A stretch of DNA of 64,000 nt from an uncultured Thermomicrobia bacterium (lineage in GTDB: Bacteria; Chloroflexota; Chloroflexia; Thermomicrobiales; JALYUS01), in NCBI GenBank assembly GCA_937968015.1, contig CALBSO010000121.1, forward strand, positions 1 through 64,000, read 5' to 3'. The notes beneath the pieces were generated by a model. The model was not told the DNA's origin and did not search any database. It saw nothing but the letters and a program-made list of their open reading frames with translations. Shown piece after piece: positions 25,824 to 34,658 of the stretch. Within the stretch, counting starts at the first letter, position 1. Every line of letters starts with the position of its first letter. Made by a program: the position numbers and the translations under genes.

Positions 25824-28800
25824 GCAGCCTCGTCGGCCAGACTATCGGCAATTACCGCATTGAGGCGCTCCTCGGCACCGGTGGAATGGCGGAAGTCTAC
25901 CGCGCCCTCCATGTCATGCTCAACCGGTCGGCGGCGATCAAGGTTATGCACGCAAATCTTGCCGCCGATAAGAGCTTTCAGGATCGGTTCGTCCAGGAGG
26001 CAAAGGCGGCAGCGGCCCTGAAACACCCGAACATCGTTGACATCTACGATTTCAGCAGGCAGGAACATGACGGTCTTCTCTATCTGGTGATGGAGTACAT
26101 CCCGAACGGCTCGATCCGCACGCTGCTCCAGCGACAATCGAGCGGCAGCCAAAAACTACCGCTTCTTCTCGGGCTTGATCTCGTCCGTCAGGCGGCGGAT
26201 GGTTTGGCGTTTGCCCATAGCAGGGGCATGGTGCATCGCGACATTAAGCCGGATAACCTGCTCCTCGCGGACGCCGGAATACAAGCGGATGCGGGCCGGG
26301 CATATACGGTGAAAATCAGCGACTTCGGGCTCGCGTCGCTTGCCGAAGGCGGCGTGGTAACCGCGACGGGCATGATGATGGGAAGCCCCGCCTATATGTC
26401 GCCCGAGCAGTGCGAGGGAACGCACCTCGATGGTAAGAGCGACCTGTATTCGCTCGGTATCGTGCTGTATGAGGTTGCGACCGGCTATCTGCCCTTCGAG
26501 ATTAAGACGATCAGTGATGCCGTCTACAAACACATGTCCGTCCCGCCGGTGCCACCGCTTGAGGTGCGCCCGGACCTCCCGGATGGGTTGGATGCGATCA
26601 TTCTCCGCTGCCTCGCCAAACGCCCGGCAGATCGATTCGCGACCGATAGCGAGCTCTCGGCCGCGCTCAATGGGCTGATCATGAAACTTGAAGCAGGCGC
26701 CGCGCAGCCAATTATCAACCCGCGCGCGCCGGCGCACGGCGTCGCGGCAGGGAGCACATCACCCGCAGCCCCACGCGCCGCGAACCGGTCATCGCCGCCC
26801 CGCCTCCACGTACTCGACGGGAACAGGCAACAGCAGAACACGCTCGCCATCACGACACGCGGGGTAACGGTCGGGAGTGGGGCGGACAATGTCGTCGTGC
26901 TCGCCGACGCGCTCGTCTCGCGCAATCATCTGCGACTCGATTGGGACGGTCAGCGTGTCACGGTGACGGATCTCGATGCGGCAAACGGCACCGTCCTCGG
27001 CAATCGCCGACTCGCGCCGCATACCCCGGCGCAGTGGTCGGCCGACGACTGGCTGCGGGTCGGCCCGTTCTGGCTCTATCTCCAGCCCCCGTCGACCGAG
27101 CAGTCGGCCACCCGCTCGCTGCCCTTCGCCATGCCTGCGGTTAGCTCCCCGGTCCCGGCGCCTTTGCCTATTGTGCCGACGAAAGAGCTGCCCGTTGCTA
27201 TCCCTGTGTCAGCGCCGCTACCCACCCCATTCATCCCACCACCATCGCGACATGGGCGCATTCACGTATCGGTGGAAGAAGGGGAGACCCTTGCGATCAC
27301 GCCGGGACAGCCCGCAGTGGTCCGTGTCCGGCTCGCCAACCTCGGCACGACGGTAGACCATTTCCGCCTGACCGTCGAGGGTATGCCAACGGGATGGGTG
27401 CATGGGCCGGAGCAGGAAATCCAACTCAACCCGAACGATGCCGTCCCGGTCGCGCTGACGGTCGTCACCGCGCGGTCCCCGGAGTATGTCGCGGGGGAAT
27501 ACCCGGTAACGATTCGCGCTCGTTCGCGCGAGAACCCCGCCGAGTCCGGTGCGGCACAGGCGTTCTGGACACTCCAGCCGTACACCGCGAGCAGCCTGAC
27601 CATCGAACCCGCGCTCGCAACGAGTCGTATCAAGGCAGGCTACAACCTCGTCGTCCGCAATGACGGAAACACGGCAGAGCGGTATGCCTTCGGTGGCAAG
27701 GATGACGAAGGGAAGATTGCCTATCGCTTCGTGCCCGAGACGGTAGACCTCGATCCGGGCGCGGCTGCCGCGGTAGGCCTGACCGTGTGGACGCGACGTA
27801 AATGGCTCGGCCGCGCGCAGTCCCGGCCGTTCAACATCGAAACAATACCGACGACAGGGGATCCGCCCCATCCCGTGCGGGGCGAATGGGTCCAGCGGGC
27901 AATTTTACCCGCATGGACCCCGCTCGTCCCAGTCGCGTTGCTCGGCGCGCTCGTACTGGCCTATTTCTGGCTCCAACCTTCTATCCGTATCTTTATTGAT
28001 CCCGCCTCGCCGGTCGCGGGGCAACCCGTGACGGTGCGCTGGAATGTCAGCCACACGAGTCGAATTGACTTGGCGGTCGACGGAATCATTGTCGCCAAGG
28101 ACCTCGATCCGAACACCAAGGGCAAGGTATTCGAGAAGGGATTGGGGGGCAAGGCGGTCGAAGCGGTGGCGAAGAACCGCCTCGGGGAAACGAAGGCGAC
28201 TGCGCCGCTGACGATCGTTCAGCCGACCCCGCTACCGACACCGGTTCCCGAAACGCCTGTTGTTGACATCTTCGAGGTGGATCGGCCAGTCGTGCTACCC
28301 AATGAGAAAGTTACCCTGCATTGGAAGGTGCACAATGCCGAGAGTGTCGCCATCACGTCGAACACGGGTATCAATGAGACGAACCTGAATATCGAGGGCT
28401 CGAAGCAGTTCCCGATCACGACGGATACCACATTCACGATCGTGGCGATGAACAAGGGGAAGGAGACAAAGCAGTCAACCTTCGCCGGGACATCGGTGGC
28501 TGTGGCTACGAGCGTGGCGCAGACGGCCGTGGTGTCGACCGTAGCGGCAGGAACCGCCGCAGTGGTGACGGCGGCCGCGCAAACGACGGTGGCGAGTTCG
28601 ACATCGGCTGTCCAAACGACGGTGGCAGGTTCCACCGCAGCGGCCCAGACAACAATAGCCGGGAGTACCGCCGCCGCTCAGACGACCGCCGCCGGTCAGA
28701 ATCAGGCGACCCAGACGGCGGTCGCAGGCTCGAACGTCACTACCCAGACAGCCGCCGCGAACGCAAATCTTTCGACGCAAACGGCGATTGCGAACGCAAA

Positions 28801-29245
28801 TCTCGCGACGCAGACTTCGACCGTCAACGGTACGGCAACCGCAATGGCCCATGTGCAGGGAACGCAAACCGCCCAGACAACGCAGACAGCAGTCGCGCAG
28901 GGGACAACAGCGGCCCAGGCAAAAACGCAGACGGCGCAAGCGCAACTTACCGCGACGGCTCAGGCAAAGATGACGATCACGGCGACCGAGAAGGACTTCG
29001 CGATCAGTCTCAGCACCTCGACGATCCCGGCGGGGATGATCACCTTCAGGATCACCAACGAGGGCCCGTCGCAGCACACCTTCAAGGTCTTGCAAGGAAC
29101 GTCCGTGAAGACGCTCACGTCGATTGACGCCGGGAAGACGGTGACCACAGACCCCGTCGACTTGAAGCCGGGAATCTACACAATCATCTGCGAGATTCCC
29201 GGTCACGAGGCGCTCGGCATGAAGGTCACCCTGACGGTGACGTAG
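25820..29245 (+). CDS. Transmembrane Ser/Thr kinase with FHA, Ig-like, 11-residue repeat stalk and cupredoxin domain
   Basis: The protein has 1141 residues. Residues 11-290 are an active-looking kinase: GTGGMAEVY loop, K41 in AAIK, HRDIKPDN with D141, DFG with D168, and an APE-like PAYMSPE. An FHA domain lies at about 345-415 (VGSGADN, SRNH, NG). About 480-695 is a two-module beta region like NEW3/CARDB. One membrane span lies near 697-717. Then come two Ig-like domains (about 720-890), a Thr/Ala-rich stretch of 11-residue repeats (920-1018), and a cupredoxin at about 1045-1141 with ligands H1086, C1124, H1129 and M1134. Kinase, FHA and NEW3-like parts lie on one side of the membrane and the Ig/repeat/cupredoxin parts on the other. 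It overlaps the FHA-baseplate gene and probably phosphorylates injection-system proteins in response to an outside copper or redox signal (inference). Confidence 0.92.
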   Translation: MSSLVGQTIGNYRIEALLGTGGMAEVYRALHVMLNRSAAIKVMHANLAADKSFQDRFVQEAKAAAALKHPNIVDIYDFSRQEHDGLLYLVMEYIPNGSIRTLLQRQSSGSQKLPLLLGLDLVRQAADGLAFAHSRGMVHRDIKPDNLLLADAGIQADAGRAYTVKISDFGLASLAEGGVVTATGMMMGSPAYMSPEQCEGTHLDGKSDLYSLGIVLYEVATGYLPFEIKTISDAVYKHMSVPPVPPLEVRPDLPDGLDAIILRCLAKRPADRFATDSELSAALNGLIMKLEAGAAQPIINPRAPAHGVAAGSTSPAAPRAANRSSPPRLHVLDGNRQQQNTLAITTRGVTVGSGADNVVVLADALVSRNHLRLDWDGQRVTVTDLDAANGTVLGNRRLAPHTPAQWSADDWLRVGPFWLYLQPPSTEQSATRSLPFAMPAVSSPVPAPLPIVPTKELPVAIPVSAPLPTPFIPPPSRHGRIHVSVEEGETLAITPGQPAVVRVRLANLGTTVDHFRLTVEGMPTGWVHGPEQEIQLNPNDAVPVALTVVTARSPEYVAGEYPVTIRARSRENPAESGAAQAFWTLQPYTASSLTIEPALATSRIKAGYNLVVRNDGNTAERYAFGGKDDEGKIAYRFVPETVDLDPGAAAAVGLTVWTRRKWLGRAQSRPFNIETIPTTGDPPHPVRGEWVQRAILPAWTPLVPVALLGALVLAYFWLQPSIRIFIDPASPVAGQPVTVRWNVSHTSRIDLAVDGIIVAKDLDPNTKGKVFEKGLGGKAVEAVAKNRLGETKATAPLTIVQPTPLPTPVPETPVVDIFEVDRPVVLPNEKVTLHWKVHNAESVAITSNTGINETNLNIEGSKQFPITTDTTFTIVAMNKGKETKQSTFAGTSVAVATSVAQTAVVSTVAAGTAAVVTAAAQTTVASSTSAVQTTVAGSTAAAQTTIAGSTAAAQTTAAGQNQATQTAVAGSNVTTQTAAANANLSTQTAIANANLATQTSTVNGTATAMAHVQGTQTAQTTQTAVAQGTTAAQAKTQTAQAQLTATAQAKMTITATEKDFAISLSTSTIPAGMITFRITNEGPSQHTFKVLQGTSVKTLTSIDAGKTVTTDPVDLKPGIYTIICEIPGHEALGMKVTLTVT
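28577..28873 (+). repeat. Tandem 33-bp (11-residue) repeats in the kinase gene
   Basis: Nine in-frame units of 11 codons read like AQTTVAGSTAA, AQTTIAGSTAA, TQTAVAGSNVT and TQTAIANANLA. Two further looser copies continue to about 28950. The protein repeat at 920-1018 should form an extended, possibly right-handed coiled-coil or glycosylated stalk holding the cupredoxin away from the membrane. Units differ at the DNA level, so this is an old repeat under protein-level selection. Confidence 0.75.
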
Positions 29246-29395
29246 CATATGGCGGTTCCGTTTACGGGGAAGCAACTGCTGGCGTGCGCTCTGCTCGGAT
29301 AGCGGGCTACGCCTTTTCCTCAGAGGGTGGATGGCGCGGCAAGGAGCGCGCGATGAGGCGCGACGGCGTTATTTCGTCATGGACGTGCCTCTTTT

Positions 29396-29425
29396 CTGCT
29401 GGTATTCTGGAATGAATACCAGCAG
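29396..29425. promoter_or_regulatory. Perfect 12-bp inverted repeat before the toxin gene
   Basis: CTGCTGGTATTC (29396-29407) and GAATACCAGCAG (29414-29425) are perfect 12-bp arms around TGGAAT. The repeat sits just before AGGAGGGAG and the ATG at 29447. No T-tract follows, so it is more likely an operator or an mRNA hairpin near the ribosome site than a terminator. It fits independent control of the toxin within the 200-base gap after the kinase gene. Confidence 0.6.
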
Positions 29426-29446
29426 CGCAATCCCAGGAGGGAGAGC

Positions 29447-32400
29447 ATGGTCGAGCGCGAAGTGATGACGCGACCCCGGCGCCGCAGCACTTCCACGGTG
29501 GACGCAACGACATTCGCTGCCCCATCGTGGGGCGCGGCTCCCGAGCCGTCCGCCGACAGTGGAGTATCGCGCGCCCCGACCTCCGGGTTCGATTTCAGCA
29601 GCATCGCCATCTACCCGCCGGAGCCGCAGATCGGCCCTGCGCACGGCGCGGTTGGCCCCGCAATCGCTGATCGCATCCGCGCGAAGCAGGGTGGCGGAGC
29701 GCCGTTGGCATTCCCTACCCAGCAGCGAATGGAGGGTGCCTTCGGCCACACCTTCGCCGATGTGCGCATTCACGCAGACGGCGAGTCCGATCTGCTCAAC
29801 CGCGGTGTCGGCGCGAGCGCGTTCACGCTCGGCAGCGACATCTTCCTGAGCGATCAGGCCACCGGCGTAGGGGCACACGGCGGTGACGGATTGCTGACAC
29901 ACGAGTTGACCCACGTCGTCCAGCAGCGCGGCACGGCACCCAGCGGACCCCTGACTGTCGATCCCGTCGATGCCCCCGGTGAGCGGGAAGCGTCGGCTGT
30001 CGCTCAGGCGGTGAGCGCGGGGAATGCAGTACCCGCGCAGATGCAGGCGGCAACTCAGAATCACGGTGTGCTGCAACGGGTGGCGGCCGCACCCGTTGCA
30101 TCCGCGGCACCAGCCGAACCGGCCGACGTAGCCGCGCAGAGCGCATTCAATCCCATGGACATCAATCACAAGCTGCTGCGCGCCATCGACCAAGAGCACG
30201 TCAAAGTCGTCGGGATGCAGGTCCCCGAGAGCGGATTTGGCTTTCAGCAACCGATCTATAAGCGCCACGTCGATTTCGACGAAACCGTCGCGGCACTGAA
30301 TCACCTGACCGCCGCGCAGGTGCAGGAGGTCAAGAGCGCCTACCTGGCCCACGAGGGACGGACGCTGGAGCACGATCTCTTTGATACCGGGGAGTCGGGC
30401 TACCCCAGCGATCTGACCGAGGATCAAAGCTACCAAATCCGGGCACTGCTCGGCGGTACAGTGGCTGGCCCTAGCGCATCGGCGCAGGAGCAGCAGGACG
30501 TCGCGATGCATGCCGGCGTCGCCGCCGCGGCCGAACTCCACCGGCTGCTCCACGGCAATCTCGAGACCGAGGACATCGAGCGTGTGATGGGGCTCTTGCG
30601 CCATGACGCGAAGACTAACAACGACATCATCGCCGCGTACACACGCATCGGCGGCGATCTGCACGGAGATGTCTATCGCATGGGCCCCCTCGAAAGCGCG
30701 CGCGCGACGAAGCTGCTCGCCGGGGACGTCACCGGTGCCGATGCACTCAAAGTCACCTTCGACAAGACGCGGATCATCGGGATCGATGAGCGAATTGCCA
30801 AACTGACCGAGGACTCGAAAGACGACAACCATCCTTTTGAGGCGATGAACGCGCTTATTGAGATCAAGTCACTGCAAAAAGAGCGCAAGGAGCACATCGA
30901 GGATATCGAGAAGCGGGCTGAGCAAGCCGGAGCGGAGGCGCGCGCCGGGGCGCAGGGCGATGCGACCGCCGCAGTGCAGGATCGAATGAAGGCGGTGCTC
31001 GGCGATCCCAATGCAACGGCGAACCTCGTCGGCGGCGCCGATGCCGCCGTCATCCGCGGGATGGCCAGTGACGACCCCGTCGCCAAGGTGGCCGCGCAAC
31101 TGCGCAAGGCGTCGGCGGACGGCAAACTCGACGCCGAGCAACTCACCGCAGCCCTCCGCAGCCTGCGCACCGAGGCCCACGAGCGCGCGCAGCGCTCCCT
31201 GCCGAAGGGCGATCCCCGGATCGAAGAGACAGAGAAACGTCTGGCAGATGACTACTACACGCGGATCGGCGACGCCTACAATGCCCTCGTCGGCGGCGAC
31301 GACAAGAAGTTCGATGAACTCGTCAAAGACACGGGCGACGAAGGCGACACCGCCGTTAACACGGCGCTCGTGCAGGGGCGCGGCAAGCTGGACGACGTCA
31401 CCGAACTGAAGATGGCCCTGAGCGGCACCCGCAAGGACACCGCCACCGTCGAGCGGGTGCTGCGCGACAAGAGCGCGAAGGAGATCGCGCAGTTGCGGGC
31501 CGAATACCGCGAGAGTACGCACGGGCGATCACTCGACTTCGACCTCTTCGGCAACGGGCCGACAACGGCCGGCGACAAGACCGAAAATATGATGGGCCGC
31601 GAGATTAGAGTGAAGGACGGGACCCTCGAGGAGGTAACTCAGGGTAAGGCGTCAGGAACGAGCAGGCTCAACCTTGAGGATTACATGAAGCGCCCGGACA
31701 CGGAGGGTGGCCCCAAGGAAGTCGCCTACATCCTGGCGCGCGCCGAGCGCGAGTATCAGTACACGATCGACAATCGCGGCGCGACCGGGGCGATACGCGA
31801 CACGTTCGGCAACGAGGAGCGCGATCTCCTCGACGAAACCATCAAGGAAGTGCGCAAACTCGTCGGCGAGTACTGCTCCCTGGTCGGGTGGGTCATGGTA
31901 TTCGACCCCGAAGCTGAGGACATAGAGCGTCCGCAGATGGTGCAATCGCAGCAAGCGCAGGCGCTCATCGTCCAAATGCGGATGGCGCGCGCGACGATCC
32001 GCGGCGACCGGGCTGCCTACGAGAAGGCGACCGCAGCGTTGCGCGCGATCTTCGAGATGGTGGCGGCGTTCGTGATCCAGGCGGCGCTGACCGCGCTCCT
32101 CAGTCCGGCGGCGGCGGCGCTGCTCGAGGCGGTGGAGTTGGGCGCGGACGCGGTGGAAGCCGGTGTGATGGCGGCGCGCATCGCGAAGTTCGCGGCGAAC
32201 ACAACCGTCAATGTCGCCTCGACCATCGGCTCCAATCTCGCGGTGCACGGCAGCGACTACTCGCTGGAGATGCTGAGGGCGGACATGCTGGGCGGGCTCG
32301 GCGGCAGCATCGGCGGCGAGGCGGTGGAGAAGATGCTGGGGCCGGTGGCGAAGGGGATGGCCGAGCGACTCGGTCCGAAGTGCTCGACGGAAATCATCGC

Positions 32401-34612
32401 CCTCGCGAAGACTGCCGGAAGCATCGAGGGCGGCGCATGGGCGCAGGGATCAGCGGGAGACCTCTCGCTGCAGAATATCGTCAAGACGCACCTCATGGGC
32501 AAGGCCGCCGGGGCAATCACGGAGGCGACGAGCTCCGCTGCTGGCCTGACCCCGGAACCGGGACCACAGAAGGGCGCAGCGCCCGAGGCGCACGCCACGC
32601 CTCAGACGACGGAACCCACGCCGCAGGAAAGCCATCCCGGCGGCACCGGGAGCGACGAGCCGAGGCGAACGCCGCCGGTATCCGCAGGGCAGGACGCGGC
32701 GATGGGCAGCGGGGCGGGTCCGATCCCTGGCAGCCGAGAGCCCACAACGCCCGAACGCCTCCCAAGCAGCCCACTTGATGAGGAGCCGAGTCAAACCTCA
32801 TCGCACGGGACAACCGAGGCCACCACGACGGACGACGGCCGGCCGGGTGGCCGATCCCCCAGCGATGAGGAGAAAACGCTGGTGGATGTCAAACCGATTG
32901 ATGAGGAGCAGACCCGCGTAGACTGGGAGCCCGAGGTCGTCCGCGAGCTACCGGACGGTTCGGCCATGTGGTTCGATACCCCTGCGGAGACGCGTGCCGA
33001 GTATAACCGGTCGATACGGGAGGATTCGCGGCGGGAGGTCGCGATCTACCGCAATACGCGGACGGGCGAGACCGTCATCGTGCAAGGCGATGAGACGAGT
33101 TTCAAGGTTGATCTCCAGGTGGCGCATGAAGCCCTCCCGGGTCCGGACGGTACATGGGAGCTCGAGGCGCACTACCATCCGATCAACCCGCAGACCGGGG
33201 TCACGCGCGTGCCGCAGCGATTGCCCACCAGCACGAACGGCGACTTCGCGATCCTCGAGTGGGAATCCCAGCGCGCCGGCAATCAGCCCCGAACGTCGCG
33301 CATTGATTACGTGGTCGAGGGGGACAAACGCGACTACACCGAGTACAGCTACGATCCGAGCGCCGAACACCCTTACAAGATCAATTATCCCGACCCGGTG
33401 AACGGCAAGCGGGTGCCGGTAGATTTCAAATCACGCGAAGCGTACGAGGAATGGTTCAGCGACAACTTCCCCGACTACCGGGCCGATATCGAGAGGCCAT
33501 CCGCACCCACGGGGCCAGTACCCGCGGGAAGCGCGCCGGGGGCGGATGAAGGCGGCACCGGGGGGCCTCGGGGCGAGGAGCCGGACCGAACGACAACGAG
33601 TGCGGAGCAACCGGGGATGCGGTCTCCTGAGGATACGCAGACGCCGGGCGATTTCGATCCCTTCGATGAGGAGTCAACGCGGGTCGAACCGGCCCCAGCC
33701 GAATTCGCGACACTGTCTCAACTCAGAGAAGAGATCCGTCGGCTGGTGCAAGGCGAAGGCATCGTATTGCCTGGGCCGGGTGGAGGGATCGAGCGCTCCG
33801 ACAGGGAGGTTGACTTGGCCAGGCAAACCCTCCGAAACCCCGAAGCCACACCGGAAGACCAGCGCGCGGCGATACGGGTCTTGGCCGAGTGCGCCGTCGC
33901 CGAATACCGAGCGAGCCATATGGCCCTTGAGGGGGAACCGGGCGAACCGCTGAAGCTGACCGCGGAGGACCTACGGAGCATGTGCATGGCTGGCCGCGAT
34001 GTCACCGCAGAGGCGATTATCGCGCTCGTTGGTATCTCCCCGCACCCGGTAAGGATGGAGCGGGTGCAGGCCGCACATCTGGGGTTCAAGTCCCGGCATG
34101 CCTTCACCGTCGTGACGCTCGCGGACGGCACGAAATTCCTGGTAGACCCAACATTCGCCCAGTTCGCCGACGAGGCCGGTGGAACGAGCTACACTGCGGA
34201 ATCCATGCTCAGCGGCGTCGAAGGTGGCACCCTGGCCCGTGACCTACTGCGTGATGGTGTGGTGCCGCTCACGGGCGACACGGCGCTTCAGTATGTCATC
34301 GGACTCGGCGCCGATCCCGCGGCCGCCAATGCGGCCGCAGAGCGGCTCATATCCGGCGACGCCGCGATCCTCACGGAAATCGTGCGCAACGGCCAGGTCC
34401 AGCGTACGAGCGCGCGTCCGCAGGAGGCCTACCAGCACATGGCCACCGTCAGCGATCCGATCACTTCACCCCTAAAAATGCTTCAGACAGCGCTGACCCG
34501 CATGCCGACGGATCATCCACTCCGACCCCTTCTGGAGTCACTCGTGACAGACCTCGAAGTGTTGGCAAAGGACTTGCCCCGGCTGCCGGAACCGCCACCT
34601 CGCGCCCTCTGA
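29447..34612 (+). CDS. Giant DUF4157 eCIS cargo with annexin-like repeats and predicted papain-like toxin domain
   Basis: The protein has 1721 residues. DUF4157 is at about 90-165 with HELTH (H152, H156). Annexin-like helical repeats occur at about 239-430 and 510-705 (for example GTRKDTATVERVLRDKSAKE and YRESTHGRSLDFDLF). A hydrophobic Ala-rich helical part follows at about 865-1000. Low-complexity linkers carry DEEKTLVD (T1144), DEEQTRVD (T1156) and DEESTRVE (T1411), separated by a HYHP-containing domain (about 1165-1350) found in other polymorphic toxins. The C-terminal domain has C1513 (SMCMAG), H1551 (RHAFTVV) and D1567 (LVDPTFAQF), a Cys-His-Asp layout like papain-fold protease/deamidase toxins. 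No immunity gene is visible next to it. A strong AGGAGGGAG precedes the ATG. Confidence 0.82.
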   Translation: MVEREVMTRPRRRSTSTVDATTFAAPSWGAAPEPSADSGVSRAPTSGFDFSSIAIYPPEPQIGPAHGAVGPAIADRIRAKQGGGAPLAFPTQQRMEGAFGHTFADVRIHADGESDLLNRGVGASAFTLGSDIFLSDQATGVGAHGGDGLLTHELTHVVQQRGTAPSGPLTVDPVDAPGEREASAVAQAVSAGNAVPAQMQAATQNHGVLQRVAAAPVASAAPAEPADVAAQSAFNPMDINHKLLRAIDQEHVKVVGMQVPESGFGFQQPIYKRHVDFDETVAALNHLTAAQVQEVKSAYLAHEGRTLEHDLFDTGESGYPSDLTEDQSYQIRALLGGTVAGPSASAQEQQDVAMHAGVAAAAELHRLLHGNLETEDIERVMGLLRHDAKTNNDIIAAYTRIGGDLHGDVYRMGPLESARATKLLAGDVTGADALKVTFDKTRIIGIDERIAKLTEDSKDDNHPFEAMNALIEIKSLQKERKEHIEDIEKRAEQAGAEARAGAQGDATAAVQDRMKAVLGDPNATANLVGGADAAVIRGMASDDPVAKVAAQLRKASADGKLDAEQLTAALRSLRTEAHERAQRSLPKGDPRIEETEKRLADDYYTRIGDAYNALVGGDDKKFDELVKDTGDEGDTAVNTALVQGRGKLDDVTELKMALSGTRKDTATVERVLRDKSAKEIAQLRAEYRESTHGRSLDFDLFGNGPTTAGDKTENMMGREIRVKDGTLEEVTQGKASGTSRLNLEDYMKRPDTEGGPKEVAYILARAEREYQYTIDNRGATGAIRDTFGNEERDLLDETIKEVRKLVGEYCSLVGWVMVFDPEAEDIERPQMVQSQQAQALIVQMRMARATIRGDRAAYEKATAALRAIFEMVAAFVIQAALTALLSPAAAALLEAVELGADAVEAGVMAARIAKFAANTTVNVASTIGSNLAVHGSDYSLEMLRADMLGGLGGSIGGEAVEKMLGPVAKGMAERLGPKCSTEIIALAKTAGSIEGGAWAQGSAGDLSLQNIVKTHLMGKAAGAITEATSSAAGLTPEPGPQKGAAPEAHATPQTTEPTPQESHPGGTGSDEPRRTPPVSAGQDAAMGSGAGPIPGSREPTTPERLPSSPLDEEPSQTSSHGTTEATTTDDGRPGGRSPSDEEKTLVDVKPIDEEQTRVDWEPEVVRELPDGSAMWFDTPAETRAEYNRSIREDSRREVAIYRNTRTGETVIVQGDETSFKVDLQVAHEALPGPDGTWELEAHYHPINPQTGVTRVPQRLPTSTNGDFAILEWESQRAGNQPRTSRIDYVVEGDKRDYTEYSYDPSAEHPYKINYPDPVNGKRVPVDFKSREAYEEWFSDNFPDYRADIERPSAPTGPVPAGSAPGADEGGTGGPRGEEPDRTTTSAEQPGMRSPEDTQTPGDFDPFDEESTRVEPAPAEFATLSQLREEIRRLVQGEGIVLPGPGGGIERSDREVDLARQTLRNPEATPEDQRAAIRVLAECAVAEYRASHMALEGEPGEPLKLTAEDLRSMCMAGRDVTAEAIIALVGISPHPVRMERVQAAHLGFKSRHAFTVVTLADGTKFLVDPTFAQFADEAGGTSYTAESMLSGVEGGTLARDLLRDGVVPLTGDTALQYVIGLGADPAAANAAAERLISGDAAILTEIVRNGQVQRTSARPQEAYQHMATVSDPITSPLKMLQTALTRMPTDHPLRPLLESLVTDLEVLAKDLPRLPEPPPRAL

Positions 34613-34658
34613 GCGCGCTCACATATGTCGCGCCCTTCCTGTGCCCCGACGGTCGCCG

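Noticed and set aside
28577..28873. Regular 33-bp spacing that could be mistaken for a CRISPR array
   Set aside because: The repeats are in frame in the kinase gene, have no unique spacers between identical repeats and code for an 11-residue stalk.
7261..34612. Prophage or type VI secretion system
   Set aside because: There are no capsid, portal, terminase, integrase or lysis genes, and no TssJ/L/M or ClpV; the DUF4255, LysM hub and DUF4157 genes define an eCIS.
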